A stretch of DNA of 64,000 bases from Anaerolineales bacterium (GCA_016934715.1 JAFGSI010000004.1:1-64000), one strand, 5' to 3'; positions 1 to 9,360 are shown, numbered from the stretch's first letter. Notes: generated by a model not told the origin, from the letters alone. A program made the numbers and translations.

Positions 1-869
1 ATGTCGATCTCAAAATCAAAGTCGCCCACGAAAGGAAGCCTTTCGGGGTAAAGATACCAGAAGAAAGGCTGGACAGCCTCGAATTCCCAAATGTAAGCCC
101 CATCCTGGACATGGACGCTGGTGATTGCCCACTCATCCTGGCTGTCAAAGGATGGCCAGCTGTTCCGATTGGTAGAGAAGTCATCGGTGATGTCGATGGA
201 AAAGACCACCTCGGTCGCAGTGGGGCTGGGCGTGGAGGTCGGGGCGATCGTGCGGGTTGGGGTCGCAGTGGCTGTCGGTGTTGGGGTGATGGTCGGCGTA
301 TCCAGGAAAGGCAGGGCCGGGATCTGACTGGAGCGCATTCCCAGCCATAAGCCAACCAGGCAGGCGATCAGCAGTCCGACTACGCCCAGCGAGCCGCAGG
401 TGATCAGGACCCTGGCGATGGAACGCTTGCGCTTTTTGGGGGGATCGACGCTCGCCTCGTCTTGGGCGGCTGGCAGACTCAGCGTCCGGCCAAGCTCCTG
501 CGCCGGGATCTGGTCGATGGTTTTCTGGTTCAGGACTTTGCGAGCGGTACGACTTGCGTAATTGAAATCAAGCACCAGCCCGCAGGGCGGGGCGGCATAG
601 CGGGGATCTCTGGATGAGGCCAGGACCAGCATCTTGAGAGATTCGGCCGTGTCCACGGCGACGATGGAGAGCGGTTCCTGGCCGAAATATGCTGGGCGTC
701 CTGCAAGGAAAGCCTCGGCTCTGGCCTTTGTAGAAAATATCAGAAGGTGAGGCCCTTTCCCCCCCGGGGGTATCCCCTGTAAGGGGCGTTCTTCGAAGCA
801 AACGAGCCAGCAGACAGAAGACGAATGCGATTGCTGCTGCAAGGCAGATACATGCTCTTCAACGTGCAT
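1..869 (-). CDS. Membrane-anchored protein with extracellular sandwich-type domain (C-terminus cut by window edge)
   Basis: Reading the minus strand from an ATG at 869, with a GGGAGG ribosome site just upstream, gives an open frame of 289 codons that runs off the left edge. Seen: a cytoplasmic N-terminal part (residues 1-150) ending in a basic PPKKRKR patch, one membrane helix (about 152-177), a Thr/Pro linker (about 190-219) and the start of a domain opening with DITDDFSTNRNSWPS. That opening resembles the LamG/3-keto-disaccharide-hydrolase-like sandwiches that sit behind Thr/Pro linkers in Chloroflexota surface proteins (family knowledge). I infer a type II topology with the C-terminal domain outside, perhaps binding a glycan. 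The N-terminal 140 residues match no family I recognise. No function can be assigned. Confidence 0.8.
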   Translation of the reverse strand, partial: MHVEEHVSALQQQSHSSSVCWLVCFEERPLQGIPPGGKGPHLLIFSTKARAEAFLAGRPAYFGQEPLSIVAVDTAESLKMLVLASSRDPRYAAPPCGLVLDFNYASRTARKVLNQKTIDQIPAQELGRTLSLPAAQDEASVDPPKKRKRSIARVLITCGSLGVVGLLIACLVGLWLGMRSSQIPALPFLDTPTITPTPTATATPTRTIAPTSTPSPTATEVVFSIDITDDFSTNRNSWPSFDSQDEWAITSVHVQDGAYIWEFEAVQPFFWYLYPERLPFVGDFDFEID

Positions 870-1466
870 ACTGGTCCCTCCCGAGGTGGATTTTGAGTCG
901 GTGATCGTATGGGCTGTGGATGTGCGAATCATTATCAGTGCTTCACGAAAAGGTTTGGACATGACAACTCGGTTCTTCGCAGAGGAGATCATGAGCCATG
1001 CCCAGGCCCAACCACGAGGTTACTCGAACAAATCAATCTGAGCAACGTGTTGAAAGCCTTTGGAGCTGAAGACCACCCGTATCTCCTCCACGCGCAATCC
1101 GGCGGTCCGTTTGCTGTTCGTCGGCCTGGCTTTCGTTCTGTTCCGCCTCCATCACCGTCTGCCAGAACCTGAGTTCTACCCTCCCAAAACCACTGAGCCC
1201 TCCCAGATGTTTTTGGCTCTCCTTACGCCACCTTGCATTCGTGCTCGCTCGGGCCAGCGAACGTCTCTGGGGTGTTATCGATGTCCTCCAACTCAAACCG
1301 TGTTCTACGTTTTCGTGATCTCCTGATTATACTATGGTTGATTTTCTTGAGACCTGACAAGGGGATTGGGTACAGCAACGACAGACGATCTTGCTCTGTC
1401 TGGCATAAATGGGGAGAGTAGAGCGCGTCTGACCCGGTAAGAAAAACCCCTCTGGAGAGGGGTGCA
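870..1466. other. Gene-poor stretch with a possible transposase tail
   Basis: No convincing intact gene was found in about 600 bases. On the plus strand near 1075-1150 one frame reads RNPAVRLLFVGLAFVLF, which resembles the C-terminal part of ISH3/IS4-type transposases, but the flanking frame does not continue the match. It is at most a decayed insertion-sequence remnant. A small perfect hairpin (CCCCTC/GAGGGG) lies at 1447-1462; on the minus strand it is followed by TTTTTC and could stop minus-strand transcripts. Confidence 0.3.
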
Positions 1467-1513
1467 AAAGCGACCATCGTTCGCTATAATAAGAAGCGAA
1501 CGATGGTCGCTTT
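1467..1513 (+). promoter_or_regulatory. TetR-type operator overlapping a promoter
   Basis: Two perfectly complementary 18-base arms (1467-1484 and 1496-1513; core GCGACCATCGTTCGC) flank an 11-base centre containing TATAAT at 1485-1490. The arms lie just upstream of the TetR gene at 1527. A repressor dimer bound here would cover the -10 box and the probable start point (about 1497), so autoregulation is expected. No good -35 hexamer is visible 17 bases upstream. The downstream phosphotransferase and MFS genes probably belong to the same transcript. Confidence 0.75.
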
Positions 1514-1526
1514 ATAAGGAGTCAAG

Positions 1527-2120
1527 ATGCCCAAAGGAATCCCGCTCACGGAAGAAGAACTGGCCCGCAGACGGCGGGAGATCTTCGAGGCCGCCGTGCA
1601 CCTGTTCGTGGACAAGGGCTTCGCCGAGACCTCGCTGCGCGAGATTGCCGAGGCGGCCGGGGTCGGCAAATCGACACTGTACGATTATTTCGCCTCCAAG
1701 GACGAGATCCTGCTCTCGTTCTTCGCCGACGAACTGCAGGGGATCGCCGAGCGGTCGGCGGACGTTGCCCGGCAAGAATGGCCGGCGACCGAGAAACTGC
1801 GCCAGGTCATGCGCGGCCACATGGAGTACCTGATGGCCAAGAAAAGCCTGTACTGGAAGTTGACCTTCGAGGCCCAGCGCCTGGCCCTGGAGAACCAGCG
1901 CCGCATCCAGGCGATGCGGCATGCCTATCAGGATCTCCTGTGCACGATCATTGAGGAGGGCATCCACTCCGGTGAGTTCCGTCCGGTCAATCCGCTGCTT
2001 GCCGTGCGCGGCCTGTTGGCGATGATGACGCCAGCGGTGTACACCTCCCGCCCGACCGGAACACCGGAAGAGATGCTGGAAGAGGCCCTGGACATGTTCT
2101 TCAAGGGCGTCCAGGCCTGA
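1527..2120 (+). CDS. TetR/AcrR family transcriptional repressor
   Basis: 197 residues, the usual TetR length. The N-terminal helix-turn-helix is clear (residues about 28-55: TSLREIAEAAGVGKSTLYDYF, then ASKDEIL). The rest is an all-helical ligand-binding and dimer domain with a C-terminal region like TetR_C_11-type regulators. The start is fixed by AAGGAG at 1516-1521. It is transcribed from a promoter buried in an 18-bp-arm palindrome immediately upstream and is followed after 49 bases by the large phosphotransferase-like gene and then an MFS exporter. By analogy with TetR-exporter cassettes it probably senses a small lipophilic compound and releases this operon. The ligand is unknown. Confidence 0.92.
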   Translation: MPKGIPLTEEELARRRREIFEAAVHLFVDKGFAETSLREIAEAAGVGKSTLYDYFASKDEILLSFFADELQGIAERSADVARQEWPATEKLRQVMRGHMEYLMAKKSLYWKLTFEAQRLALENQRRIQAMRHAYQDLLCTIIEEGIHSGEFRPVNPLLAVRGLLAMMTPAVYTSRPTGTPEEMLEEALDMFFKGVQA

Positions 2121-2169
2121 TCCTTTTTCCCAACCAGAACGACCCCCTGTGCGCTTCAAGGAGATCCCC

Positions 2170-5100
2170 ATGAAACCCACGATCCTTCCACTGTCTGACC
2201 CGCAGGCTGACCTCGAAACCGTTGGCGGCAAGGGCATGTCCCTGGCCCGCCTGGCCCGGGCCGGACTGCCGGTCCCCGGCGGCTTTCACGTCACGACCGG
2301 GGTCTATCGCCGTTTCGTGGCCGAGAACCAGCTCCAGCCGCGCATCCTGAAGGCGCTCAAGGCGGTTAACCCGGCCCGGCCGGCGACGCTCGAGGCCGCC
2401 TCCGACGCCATCGGCCAGCTCTTTGCCGGGGCGGCAATCCCGGCTGACCTGGCGGATGCCATCGCTCAGGCTTATGCGGCCCTGCCCGGTGAGAATCCGG
2501 CGGTGGCCGTCCGTTCTTCGGCCACTGCCGAGGATCTGCCGGAGGCCTCCTTTGCCGGTCAGCAGGAGACCTACCTGAATGTGCGCGGCCTGGAAGCTGT
2601 CCTCAAGGCGACTTGCAGGTGCTGGGCTTCCCTGTGGACCGGGCGTGCCATCGCCTACCGCCTGCGCCAGGGCATCGACCCGCAGGACGTAGCCCTGGCG
2701 GTCGTCGTCCAGCTGCTCGTCCCGGCCGATGCGGCAGGGATCCTCTTTACCGCCAACCCGCTGAACGGGCGGCGGGGCGAGGCGGTCATAAACGCCGCCT
2801 GGGGGCTGGGGGAGGCGGTCGTCGGTGGGGCAGTGACCCCCGATACGATCACGGTCGACAGGGCCACGGGAGGCGTGGTCCGGCGCGAGATCTCCACCAA
2901 GCAGGTCATGACCGTCCGCACGGAAGACGGCACCTGCGAGCGGCCGGTCCCCGCCTCCCTGCAGGCCAAACCGGCCCTCAGCGACAAACAGGCCGTCGAA
3001 CTGGCCCGCTGCGGGACCCGGATCGAGGACCTCTACGGCAGGCCCATGGATATCGAGTGGGTCTTGCTCGACGGGCGGTTCTCCATCGTCCAGGCCCGGC
3101 CGATCACGGCCCTGCCCGAGGCGCCGATCGAATGGATCCGACCGGATCCCAAGGGCATTTTCCTGCGGGGCAGCATCGTTGACCTGATGCCGGCCCCGCT
3201 CAGTCCGCTGTTCCTGACCCTGGGCTTCTCCGAGCTGCGGAATCAGATGAAACCGCTGGGAGAACGTTTGATCGGCTCGGGTCCGGACCTGGGGCCGTAT
3301 TACTTTTCCAGCATCAATGCCTACGCCTACATGAGCTCCAATTTCCCGGTGCGCGGCTGGTTGTGGGTCCTGTTCCACATGCTCCCGGCCTACCCGCGCC
3401 TGATACGCAGCCTGGTGCCGCTGTGGCGCGACGAGCTGCATCCCGAGTACCAGGCCTTTGTCGCCGGGCTGCAGGACAAACTGCCGGGCGAGATGTCCGG
3501 GCATGACCTGTGGCAGACCTCGCAGGAGATCGTCGTTGCAGCCATGTATTATGCCTGCGCCCTGATGTTTGCCACCATGGGCGCCTCGGCCGGTTCGGAA
3601 ATGCTCCTGACACGGGTCTACGAAAAAATGGCCAGGCAGGAAGGCGATCCCCCGGCCAGCGCTCTGCTGATGGGCTGGGACAATATCCCGATCAGGGCGG
3701 AGAAATCGCTCTATGACCTGGCGCGGTGGTGCCGGGAGCGCGGCCGGCTGGCGGCCCACCTGCTGCAGACCGATTCCGGGACCCTGGCTGCCCAGTTGAG
3801 CGATGGCCAGACGCCTGCCGAGGTTGCCGAAGAAGACTGGAAAGAATTGCAGGTCCGCTTTGCCCGTCACCTGGACCAGTTCGGGCACGTCGTCTTCCAG
3901 CTGGATTTTGCCGAACAACTGCCGCGCGACTGCCCCGAACCGATGCTTGAGAACATCAAGATGTACCTGCGCGGCGAGGGGGTTAACCCGCACGAACGCC
4001 AGCAGGCCAGCCAGGCCCGGCGGATCGAGACCGGCGAGGCCGTCCTGGGACGCCTGACGGGTTTCCGGCGCTGGGCGTTCAGAATCGCCCTCCACTGGGG
4101 GCAATCGCTGGCCGCGGTGCGCGAGGACGCCCTGGCCGAGATCGGCCTGGGGTATCCTGCCTTGCGGGCGATGCTGCATGAGCTGGGCCGGCGCTTCGTC
4201 GAAGCCGGCGCCATCGAAGAGGCGCAGGATATTTTCTGGCTCGAGAAGGAAGAGATCGAGGCCCTGGTGTCCGGAGGGGAGGGCCCGAGCGTTGTTTGCG
4301 TAGTCGAACGCAAGGCTACCTACGAAAGGCTCAAGGCCGAGCTGCCTCCGCCGATGATCCCGATGAAGGAGCGCATCATGGGCATCAAGTCGGAGATCTT
4401 TGTCGCCCATTCTGCCGATGCGCAGAAAAGCAGCACCCTCCAGGGCGTGGCCGCCAGCCCCGGGGTCGTGACCGCTCCGGCGCGCGTCCTGCTTGGATCG
4501 CAGGACTTCGACCAGATGCGCCCCGGCGAGGTGCTGGTGGCCGGGACGACCACGCCGGCCTGGACGCCGCTCTTCGCCATGGCCTCGGCGGTGGTGACCG
4601 ACATTGGCGGCCCACTCTCGCACGGCTCGATCGTCGCCCGCGAGTACGGCATCCCGGCGGTGATGGGGACCGGCGTGGCGACCCGCCGGATCCACTCCGG
4701 GCAGGTCATCACCATCGACGGGAACCAGGGAATCGTGACCCTCGTAGATGCTGAAGAGCAGGCTGCCGGAACGGCGTCCCCGCCCACCGAGTGGGTGCGG
4801 CCCGATCCGCAGGCAATCTATGCGCGTGGCAGCCTGGCCGAGCACACACCCAGCCCGGTTTCGCCGCTCTTCGCCACCCTGGGGTTGGAGATCGCCAACC
4901 GGGAGACCGATCGCCTCTGGACGGAAGTCCTTGGCTCGGACAAATCCCGGCTGATCCGCGACGGCTTCTACAAGGCCATCAACGGCTACGTCTACGGCGG
5001 CTTCCACCTGACCGCCCGCGAGGCCTGGTTGATGACGAAGACGATGCTCAAGCAGACCGGCGGTATGATGCGTGCCAGTGTCGAACGCTGGCAGGCCGGG

Positions 5101-6414
5101 CGCGCCCGGTTCGCTGCCGTGGTGGAAGAATGGGAAGCGAAGGAGATCGAGGCGTTCTCCCCATCCGAACTGCTGGAAGGGGTCCGAACGGTCTTCGCGG
5201 CGGCCATCCACTATTACACCGTCATCCAGTCCACGCTGCCGGCGGCCTCGACCAGTGAGCTTCTCTTCGGCCGCTTCTACCGGAGCCTGGTGAAGCGCAA
5301 GGACGATCCCGAGATGACCGTCTTCCTGTTCGGATACGAGAATCTGCCTGTGCGGGCCGAGCAGTCTTTGTTCGACATCGCCGCCTGGGCCGGAGAACAA
5401 ACAGCCCTGGCCGACTACATCTCACGGACCCCGACCGAGGCCCTGGCGGCCGCCCTGCAGGTCTCCCACGCACCCCGGGGGGTCCCGGCTGCGGGGTGGA
5501 AGGAATGGCAAACCCGCATCGCGCAGCACTTCAAGGATTATGGCCGCACGTTCTATGAGTATGACTTTGCCTGCCCGACCCCGGTCGAGGCCCCTGGCCC
5601 GGCGCTGGAGGCGATCAAGGCCTTTCTGGCCGGCCAGGCCGGCAATCCCCATGCGCGCCTGCAGGCGGCCGCTGAGCGGCGTGAGCAGGCCAGCGCGGCG
5701 GTCCTCGGGCGGCTTGGCTGGCCTCGCAGGGGCTGGTTCGAGAGACTGCTCCACTGGACCCGGGCGGCCGGCGGCATCCGCGAGGACAGCATCTTCGACA
5801 TGGGCATGGCCCATCCGCTCATCCGGCGCATGTTGGCCGAACTGGGCCGCCGCTTCACGGCGGGCGGCGCGATCGAGAGCTCCGACGACATCTACTGGCT
5901 TGAAGGCCGGGAGGTCGAAGAGCTGGTCGCCCTGCTCGGCGCGGGCAGCAACCTGCCGGTCGTTGCCCAGCAGGTTCCAGCTCGCAAAGCCCAGTGGCGG
6001 GCGGCTCTCAAGATCAGCCCGCCGGTCATGCTCCCCGAACGCTCGGGCTGGAGGAACCTGATCGGCGGCGGCGAGGCCCGCGAGAAGGACGGCAAGGTCG
6101 TCCTGAAGGGCCTTGGCACCGGTGGAGGACAGGTGACGGCCCCGGCCTGCGTCCTGTTCAGCCCGGAGGACTTCGGCAAGATGAAGCCCGGCGACGTGCT
6201 GGTGGCCACGACCACCACCCCGGCCTGGACTCCGCTCTTCGCTCTGGCCTCGGCCGTGGTCACCGACATCGGCGGGCCGCTCAGCCACAGCAGCATCGTC
6301 GCTCGCGAGTACGGCATCCCGGCGGTCATGGCCGCCCGGGGTGCCACCCGCCAGATCCGGGACGGACAGACGATCACCGTGGACGGCAAGGTCGGAACGG
6401 TAACCCTCGAGTGA
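2170..6414 (+). CDS. Rifampin-phosphotransferase/PEP-synthase-like protein with duplicated substrate and His modules
   Basis: 1414 residues from the ATG at 2170, preferred over a GTG at 2149 because AAGGAG lies between them. Residues about 1-330 are the PEP synthase/PPDK-type ATP-grasp domain, ending in the typical QARPIT. Then comes a helical middle domain and a PEP-utilising mobile domain with GGPLSHGSIVAREYG (His818). After that a second middle domain (starting EWVRPDPQAIYARGS, matching the EWIRPDPKGIFLRGS start of the first) and a second His domain with GGPLSHSSIVAREYG (His1373) follow, with no second ATP-grasp. One ATP domain plus one middle domain plus one His domain is the layout of rifampin phosphotransferase (about 870 residues); PEP synthase instead carries a TIM-barrel C-terminus, absent here. 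A TetR gene precedes and an MFS gene follows, suggesting ATP-dependent phosphorylation of a drug-like substrate. The substrate is inference. Confidence 0.85.
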   Translation: MKPTILPLSDPQADLETVGGKGMSLARLARAGLPVPGGFHVTTGVYRRFVAENQLQPRILKALKAVNPARPATLEAASDAIGQLFAGAAIPADLADAIAQAYAALPGENPAVAVRSSATAEDLPEASFAGQQETYLNVRGLEAVLKATCRCWASLWTGRAIAYRLRQGIDPQDVALAVVVQLLVPADAAGILFTANPLNGRRGEAVINAAWGLGEAVVGGAVTPDTITVDRATGGVVRREISTKQVMTVRTEDGTCERPVPASLQAKPALSDKQAVELARCGTRIEDLYGRPMDIEWVLLDGRFSIVQARPITALPEAPIEWIRPDPKGIFLRGSIVDLMPAPLSPLFLTLGFSELRNQMKPLGERLIGSGPDLGPYYFSSINAYAYMSSNFPVRGWLWVLFHMLPAYPRLIRSLVPLWRDELHPEYQAFVAGLQDKLPGEMSGHDLWQTSQEIVVAAMYYACALMFATMGASAGSEMLLTRVYEKMARQEGDPPASALLMGWDNIPIRAEKSLYDLARWCRERGRLAAHLLQTDSGTLAAQLSDGQTPAEVAEEDWKELQVRFARHLDQFGHVVFQLDFAEQLPRDCPEPMLENIKMYLRGEGVNPHERQQASQARRIETGEAVLGRLTGFRRWAFRIALHWGQSLAAVREDALAEIGLGYPALRAMLHELGRRFVEAGAIEEAQDIFWLEKEEIEALVSGGEGPSVVCVVERKATYERLKAELPPPMIPMKERIMGIKSEIFVAHSADAQKSSTLQGVAASPGVVTAPARVLLGSQDFDQMRPGEVLVAGTTTPAWTPLFAMASAVVTDIGGPLSHGSIVAREYGIPAVMGTGVATRRIHSGQVITIDGNQGIVTLVDAEEQAAGTASPPTEWVRPDPQAIYARGSLAEHTPSPVSPLFATLGLEIANRETDRLWTEVLGSDKSRLIRDGFYKAINGYVYGGFHLTAREAWLMTKTMLKQTGGMMRASVERWQAGRARFAAVVEEWEAKEIEAFSPSELLEGVRTVFAAAIHYYTVIQSTLPAASTSELLFGRFYRSLVKRKDDPEMTVFLFGYENLPVRAEQSLFDIAAWAGEQTALADYISRTPTEALAAALQVSHAPRGVPAAGWKEWQTRIAQHFKDYGRTFYEYDFACPTPVEAPGPALEAIKAFLAGQAGNPHARLQAAAERREQASAAVLGRLGWPRRGWFERLLHWTRAAGGIREDSIFDMGMAHPLIRRMLAELGRRFTAGGAIESSDDIYWLEGREVEELVALLGAGSNLPVVAQQVPARKAQWRAALKISPPVMLPERSGWRNLIGGGEAREKDGKVVLKGLGTGGGQVTAPACVLFSPEDFGKMKPGDVLVATTTTPAWTPLFALASAVVTDIGGPLSHSSIVAREYGIPAVMAARGATRQIRDGQTITVDGKVGTVTLE

Positions 6415-6451
6415 GGTTGCCGATCGCGCAACCGGGAGCGAAACCGGCGCA

Positions 6452-7645
6452 ATGCATACCAACCATCGCCGCCAGGTGTGGATCCTGGTCCTGGTGCTCT
6501 TCGTGATCATGCTCGGCTACGGGATCGTCATCCCGATCATGCCGTTCTACATCGACCGGCTGGGCGCCGGCGGGACCGAACTGGGTCTGCTGGTGGCTTC
6601 GTACGCGGTCATGCGGATGGTCTGCGGGCCGGTCTGGGGCGGGCTGTCCGACCGGGTCGGGCGTAAGCCGGTCCTGCTGATCGGCATCCTGGGGTATGCC
6701 GTGACGATGGTCTGGTTTGGCCTGGCGACGAGGTTGTGGATGCTGTTCGCCGCCCGGATCCTCTCAGGGGTCCTGTCCTCGGCCACCGCCCCGACGACGA
6801 TGGCCTATATCGGCGACAGCACGCCTGGGAAGGAGCGCAGCGGGGGGATGGGCCTGCTCGGGGCGGCCGGTGGGGTCGGGACGATCGTCGGCCCGGCCCT
6901 GGGCGGCCTGCTGGGCGGCGAGTCGCTGGCGACCCCGTTCTTGATCGCCGCCGGGCTGTCGCTGCTCTCGCTGCTGCTGGCAGCCCTCTTCCTGCCCGAA
7001 TCGTTGCCCCCCGAGGCGCGGGATGTGAGTCGCACGAGGGACAGGATCGTCGACCTGGGCCTGTGGGGTAGGGCGATCCTCGGACCGCTGGGGGCGCTCT
7101 TCCTGCTGACCTTCCTGAGCACCTGCGGGTTGATGGTCTTTGCAAATGTCTTCGGGCTGTATGCCCTGGAGCGGTTCGGATACGGCACCGGGCAGGTCGG
7201 GATCATTTTGATGGTCCTGGGGCTGGCCTCGGCCCTCGCCCAGGGCCTGCTGGCGGGTCCATTGACCAGGCGCTTCGGGGAGCGGACGATCATCCGGGCC
7301 GGGCTGCTGGGGACGGCGGCAGGCCTTGTGCTGATGCTGCTGGCGGCGGACTTCGCCGCCAGCCTGCTGACCACGGCCTTCTTCGGCCTGGCGACCGCCA
7401 TCCAGGTTCCGGCCCTGATCTCCTGGACCTCGCGGCGGGCGAGCATGCCGCAGGGGATCGCCATGGGCCTGAGCAACGCCTTCGTCAGCCTGGGGCGGAT
7501 CATTGGCCCGTTGATCGGCGGGGTGACCTTCGACCTGGACATCCGCCTGCCCTACCTCAGCGCGGCGGGGGTGATGTTCCTGGGGTTCGTGGCCAGCCTG
7601 GTCTGGCTCCCAAAGGATGGCGAGCCGCCTCCATCCCCGGCATGA
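6452..7645 (+). CDS. MFS drug-type exporter (DHA1, TetA-like)
   Basis: 397 residues with about twelve hydrophobic segments, the usual DHA1 size. The MFS signature between helices 2 and 3 is plain (GGLSDRVGRKP), and the helix-5 region carries the Gly/Pro-rich stretch IVGPALGGLLGG seen in antiporters. It starts 37 bases after the phosphotransferase-like gene and has no promoter of its own that I can see, so it is probably the third gene of the TetR-controlled operon. Known relatives expel tetracyclines, quinolones or dyes with proton antiport across the cytoplasmic membrane. Export of the phosphotransferase's substrate or product is plausible but inferred. Confidence 0.9.
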   Translation: MHTNHRRQVWILVLVLFVIMLGYGIVIPIMPFYIDRLGAGGTELGLLVASYAVMRMVCGPVWGGLSDRVGRKPVLLIGILGYAVTMVWFGLATRLWMLFAARILSGVLSSATAPTTMAYIGDSTPGKERSGGMGLLGAAGGVGTIVGPALGGLLGGESLATPFLIAAGLSLLSLLLAALFLPESLPPEARDVSRTRDRIVDLGLWGRAILGPLGALFLLTFLSTCGLMVFANVFGLYALERFGYGTGQVGIILMVLGLASALAQGLLAGPLTRRFGERTIIRAGLLGTAAGLVLMLLAADFAASLLTTAFFGLATAIQVPALISWTSRRASMPQGIAMGLSNAFVSLGRIIGPLIGGVTFDLDIRLPYLSAAGVMFLGFVASLVWLPKDGEPPPSPA

Positions 7646-7662
7646 CAGGCGGCAGCGATCAG

Positions 7663-7690
7663 AACGGGACGGGCAGGCGCTCGTCCCGTT
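7663..7690. terminator. Hairpin between convergent genes
   Basis: AACGGGACG (7663-7671) pairs with CGTCCCGTT (7682-7690). It lies between the stop of the MFS gene and the stop of the convergent VWA gene. The T tract is short, so termination strength is uncertain. Confidence 0.5.
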
Positions 7691-7713
7691 TCGTGTGCAG
7701 ATGCCTGCCTGGG

Positions 7714-9360
7714 TCAATCGTGGGCCAGCCGGCGGGCCATGTAGAGCAGTTCGACCAGTTCAGTGACCCGGGTATCGCGCGGCAGCAGTTCGCTGACCCG
7801 CACTGCCTGCGCGAGCACGGCGTCGAGAGAACTGTCGCGCGCCCAGTAGGAGTCGCGCAGCACCTCGGCGTATTCGGCCACGATCACGCTCCACTGGAAG
7901 CAGGGATCGGCTTCTTCGAAGATCAGGTCCATGTCCTCGGTGTAGAAGTCCTGGACGATCTCGATCACCTCGCCTGTGGCGGGGTCCTCCCAGCGCAGGT
8001 AGATGGTGGCGATGCGGCCGTAGGCACCCGGAGTGAGTTTGACTTCATACAGGGCGGTGACACTGTGCCCGGCACCGATCTCGCCGCCGTCGACCGTGTC
8101 GTCGCGGAAGTCGTCGTCGGCCACGTCGCGGTTCTCGAAGCCGACCAGCCGGTAGCGGTCGACCACCGCGGGGTTGAAGTTGACCTGGATCTTGGCGTCC
8201 ATGGCGATGACCTGCAGGGTGCTGGTCAGGTTCTCGACGAACAGGCGCTCGGCCTCGTCGAGGTCGTCGACGTAGGCGTAGAAACCGTCGCCCTGGTCGG
8301 CGAGCTGCTCCATCAGGACGTCGTTGTAGTTGTCCATTCCAAAGCCGACCGTGGTCAGGGTGATGCCGCGTTCGGCGTAGCTCTCGATCTCGGCCCAGAT
8401 GCCGCCGGCGCTGGTCGTGCCGACGTTGGCGACCCCGTCTGAGCACAGGATGACCCGGTTGATGCCCTCCGGGTTGAAGGCCTCCCAGGCCATCTGGTAC
8501 CCCAGGCGCAGCCCGTCCTCGGCGTTGGTCGAGCCGTTGGGGTGCAGGCTGTTGATGGCCTGCATGATGCGGCCGTACTCATCACCCCGGGTGGGGTGGA
8601 GCACGATGCGGGCCTGGCTGCCGTACTCGATGATGGCGACCCGGTCACGAGCTCCGAGCTGCTCGACGAGCAACGCGAGGGCATCCTTGACCAGTTCGAG
8701 GCGGTTGTCCATGTTCATCGAGCCGGAGGTGTCGATCACGAAGGTCAGCGAGACATCCTGGCGGGCGTAGGCGGGCACGGCGTAGCCCTGGACTCCGACC
8801 CGCAGCATGGTGTAGCGCTCGGTCTCGCCGAAGGGGGAGGGGGCTCCGTCAACGTGGATGGCGAAGGCCTGGCCCGCGGGTGGGGAGGCGTAGCCCTGAT
8901 CGAAGTAGTTGACGTATTCCTCGACCCGGACCGAATCGGTCGGCGGCAGGTAGCCCTGTTCGACGTAGGAGCGCATGATCGTGTACGCGCCGGTGTCGAC
9001 GTCGATGGCAAAGGTCGACAGGTTGTCATCCTCGGTGTCGATGAAGGGGTTGACCCCGTAGTTGTCGAAGAAGGTGTAGTCGAAGCCCTGGTCATTGGGC
9101 GGGTTCGGCCCGGCGGCCTGGGCGGTCTGCTCCTCTGCCGCGCCGCCCTGCCCGCCTGCCGGCGCACTGGTGGCCTGTGGGGCATTCTGGTCGAAGGGCT
9201 CCACCAGGGCCGGGGGCTCGGTGATGACCTCGTATTCGGGCTGGGAGTCTTGATACGGCTGCACTGCGGGTGCTTCGGTTCCTGCTGCGCCGCCGCAGGC
9301 GGCGGTGGAAACCAGCACGAGCAGGATGAACGTGGTGAGCGTAAGGCGTCTGGTGGACAT
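7714..9360 (-). CDS. VWA-domain lipoprotein (YfbK-like: vWF_A N-term, VWA, DUF3520)
   Basis: 548 residues from an ATG at 9360 with AGGAGGAG upstream; an in-frame start further out lacks this site. The signal peptide ends in a lipobox (STAAC, Cys22), so it should be lipid-anchored outside the membrane. A low-complexity linker (about 25-95) leads to a conserved N-terminal region (DDNLSTFAIDVDTGAY), then a VWA domain with an intact metal-binding DTSGS (Asp210) and a further conserved C-terminal region. This order matches YfbK-type proteins (vWF_A, VWA, DUF3520). Such proteins are assumed to bind protein partners through the metal site; their role is poorly known. The gene stands alone, convergent to the MFS gene and divergent from the PadR operon. 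Confidence 0.9.
   Translation of the reverse strand: MSTRRLTLTTFILLVLVSTAACGGAAGTEAPAVQPYQDSQPEYEVITEPPALVEPFDQNAPQATSAPAGGQGGAAEEQTAQAAGPNPPNDQGFDYTFFDNYGVNPFIDTEDDNLSTFAIDVDTGAYTIMRSYVEQGYLPPTDSVRVEEYVNYFDQGYASPPAGQAFAIHVDGAPSPFGETERYTMLRVGVQGYAVPAYARQDVSLTFVIDTSGSMNMDNRLELVKDALALLVEQLGARDRVAIIEYGSQARIVLHPTRGDEYGRIMQAINSLHPNGSTNAEDGLRLGYQMAWEAFNPEGINRVILCSDGVANVGTTSAGGIWAEIESYAERGITLTTVGFGMDNYNDVLMEQLADQGDGFYAYVDDLDEAERLFVENLTSTLQVIAMDAKIQVNFNPAVVDRYRLVGFENRDVADDDFRDDTVDGGEIGAGHSVTALYEVKLTPGAYGRIATIYLRWEDPATGEVIEIVQDFYTEDMDLIFEEADPCFQWSVIVAEYAEVLRDSYWARDSSLDAVLAQAVRVSELLPRDTRVTELVELLYMARRLAHD

Noticed and set aside
2101-5400. Open frame of over 1000 codons on the minus strand
   Set aside because: Lies wholly opposite the phosphotransferase-like gene; no ribosome site, no recognisable domains, low-complexity composition. 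GC-rich codon use on the real strand removes stops on the other.
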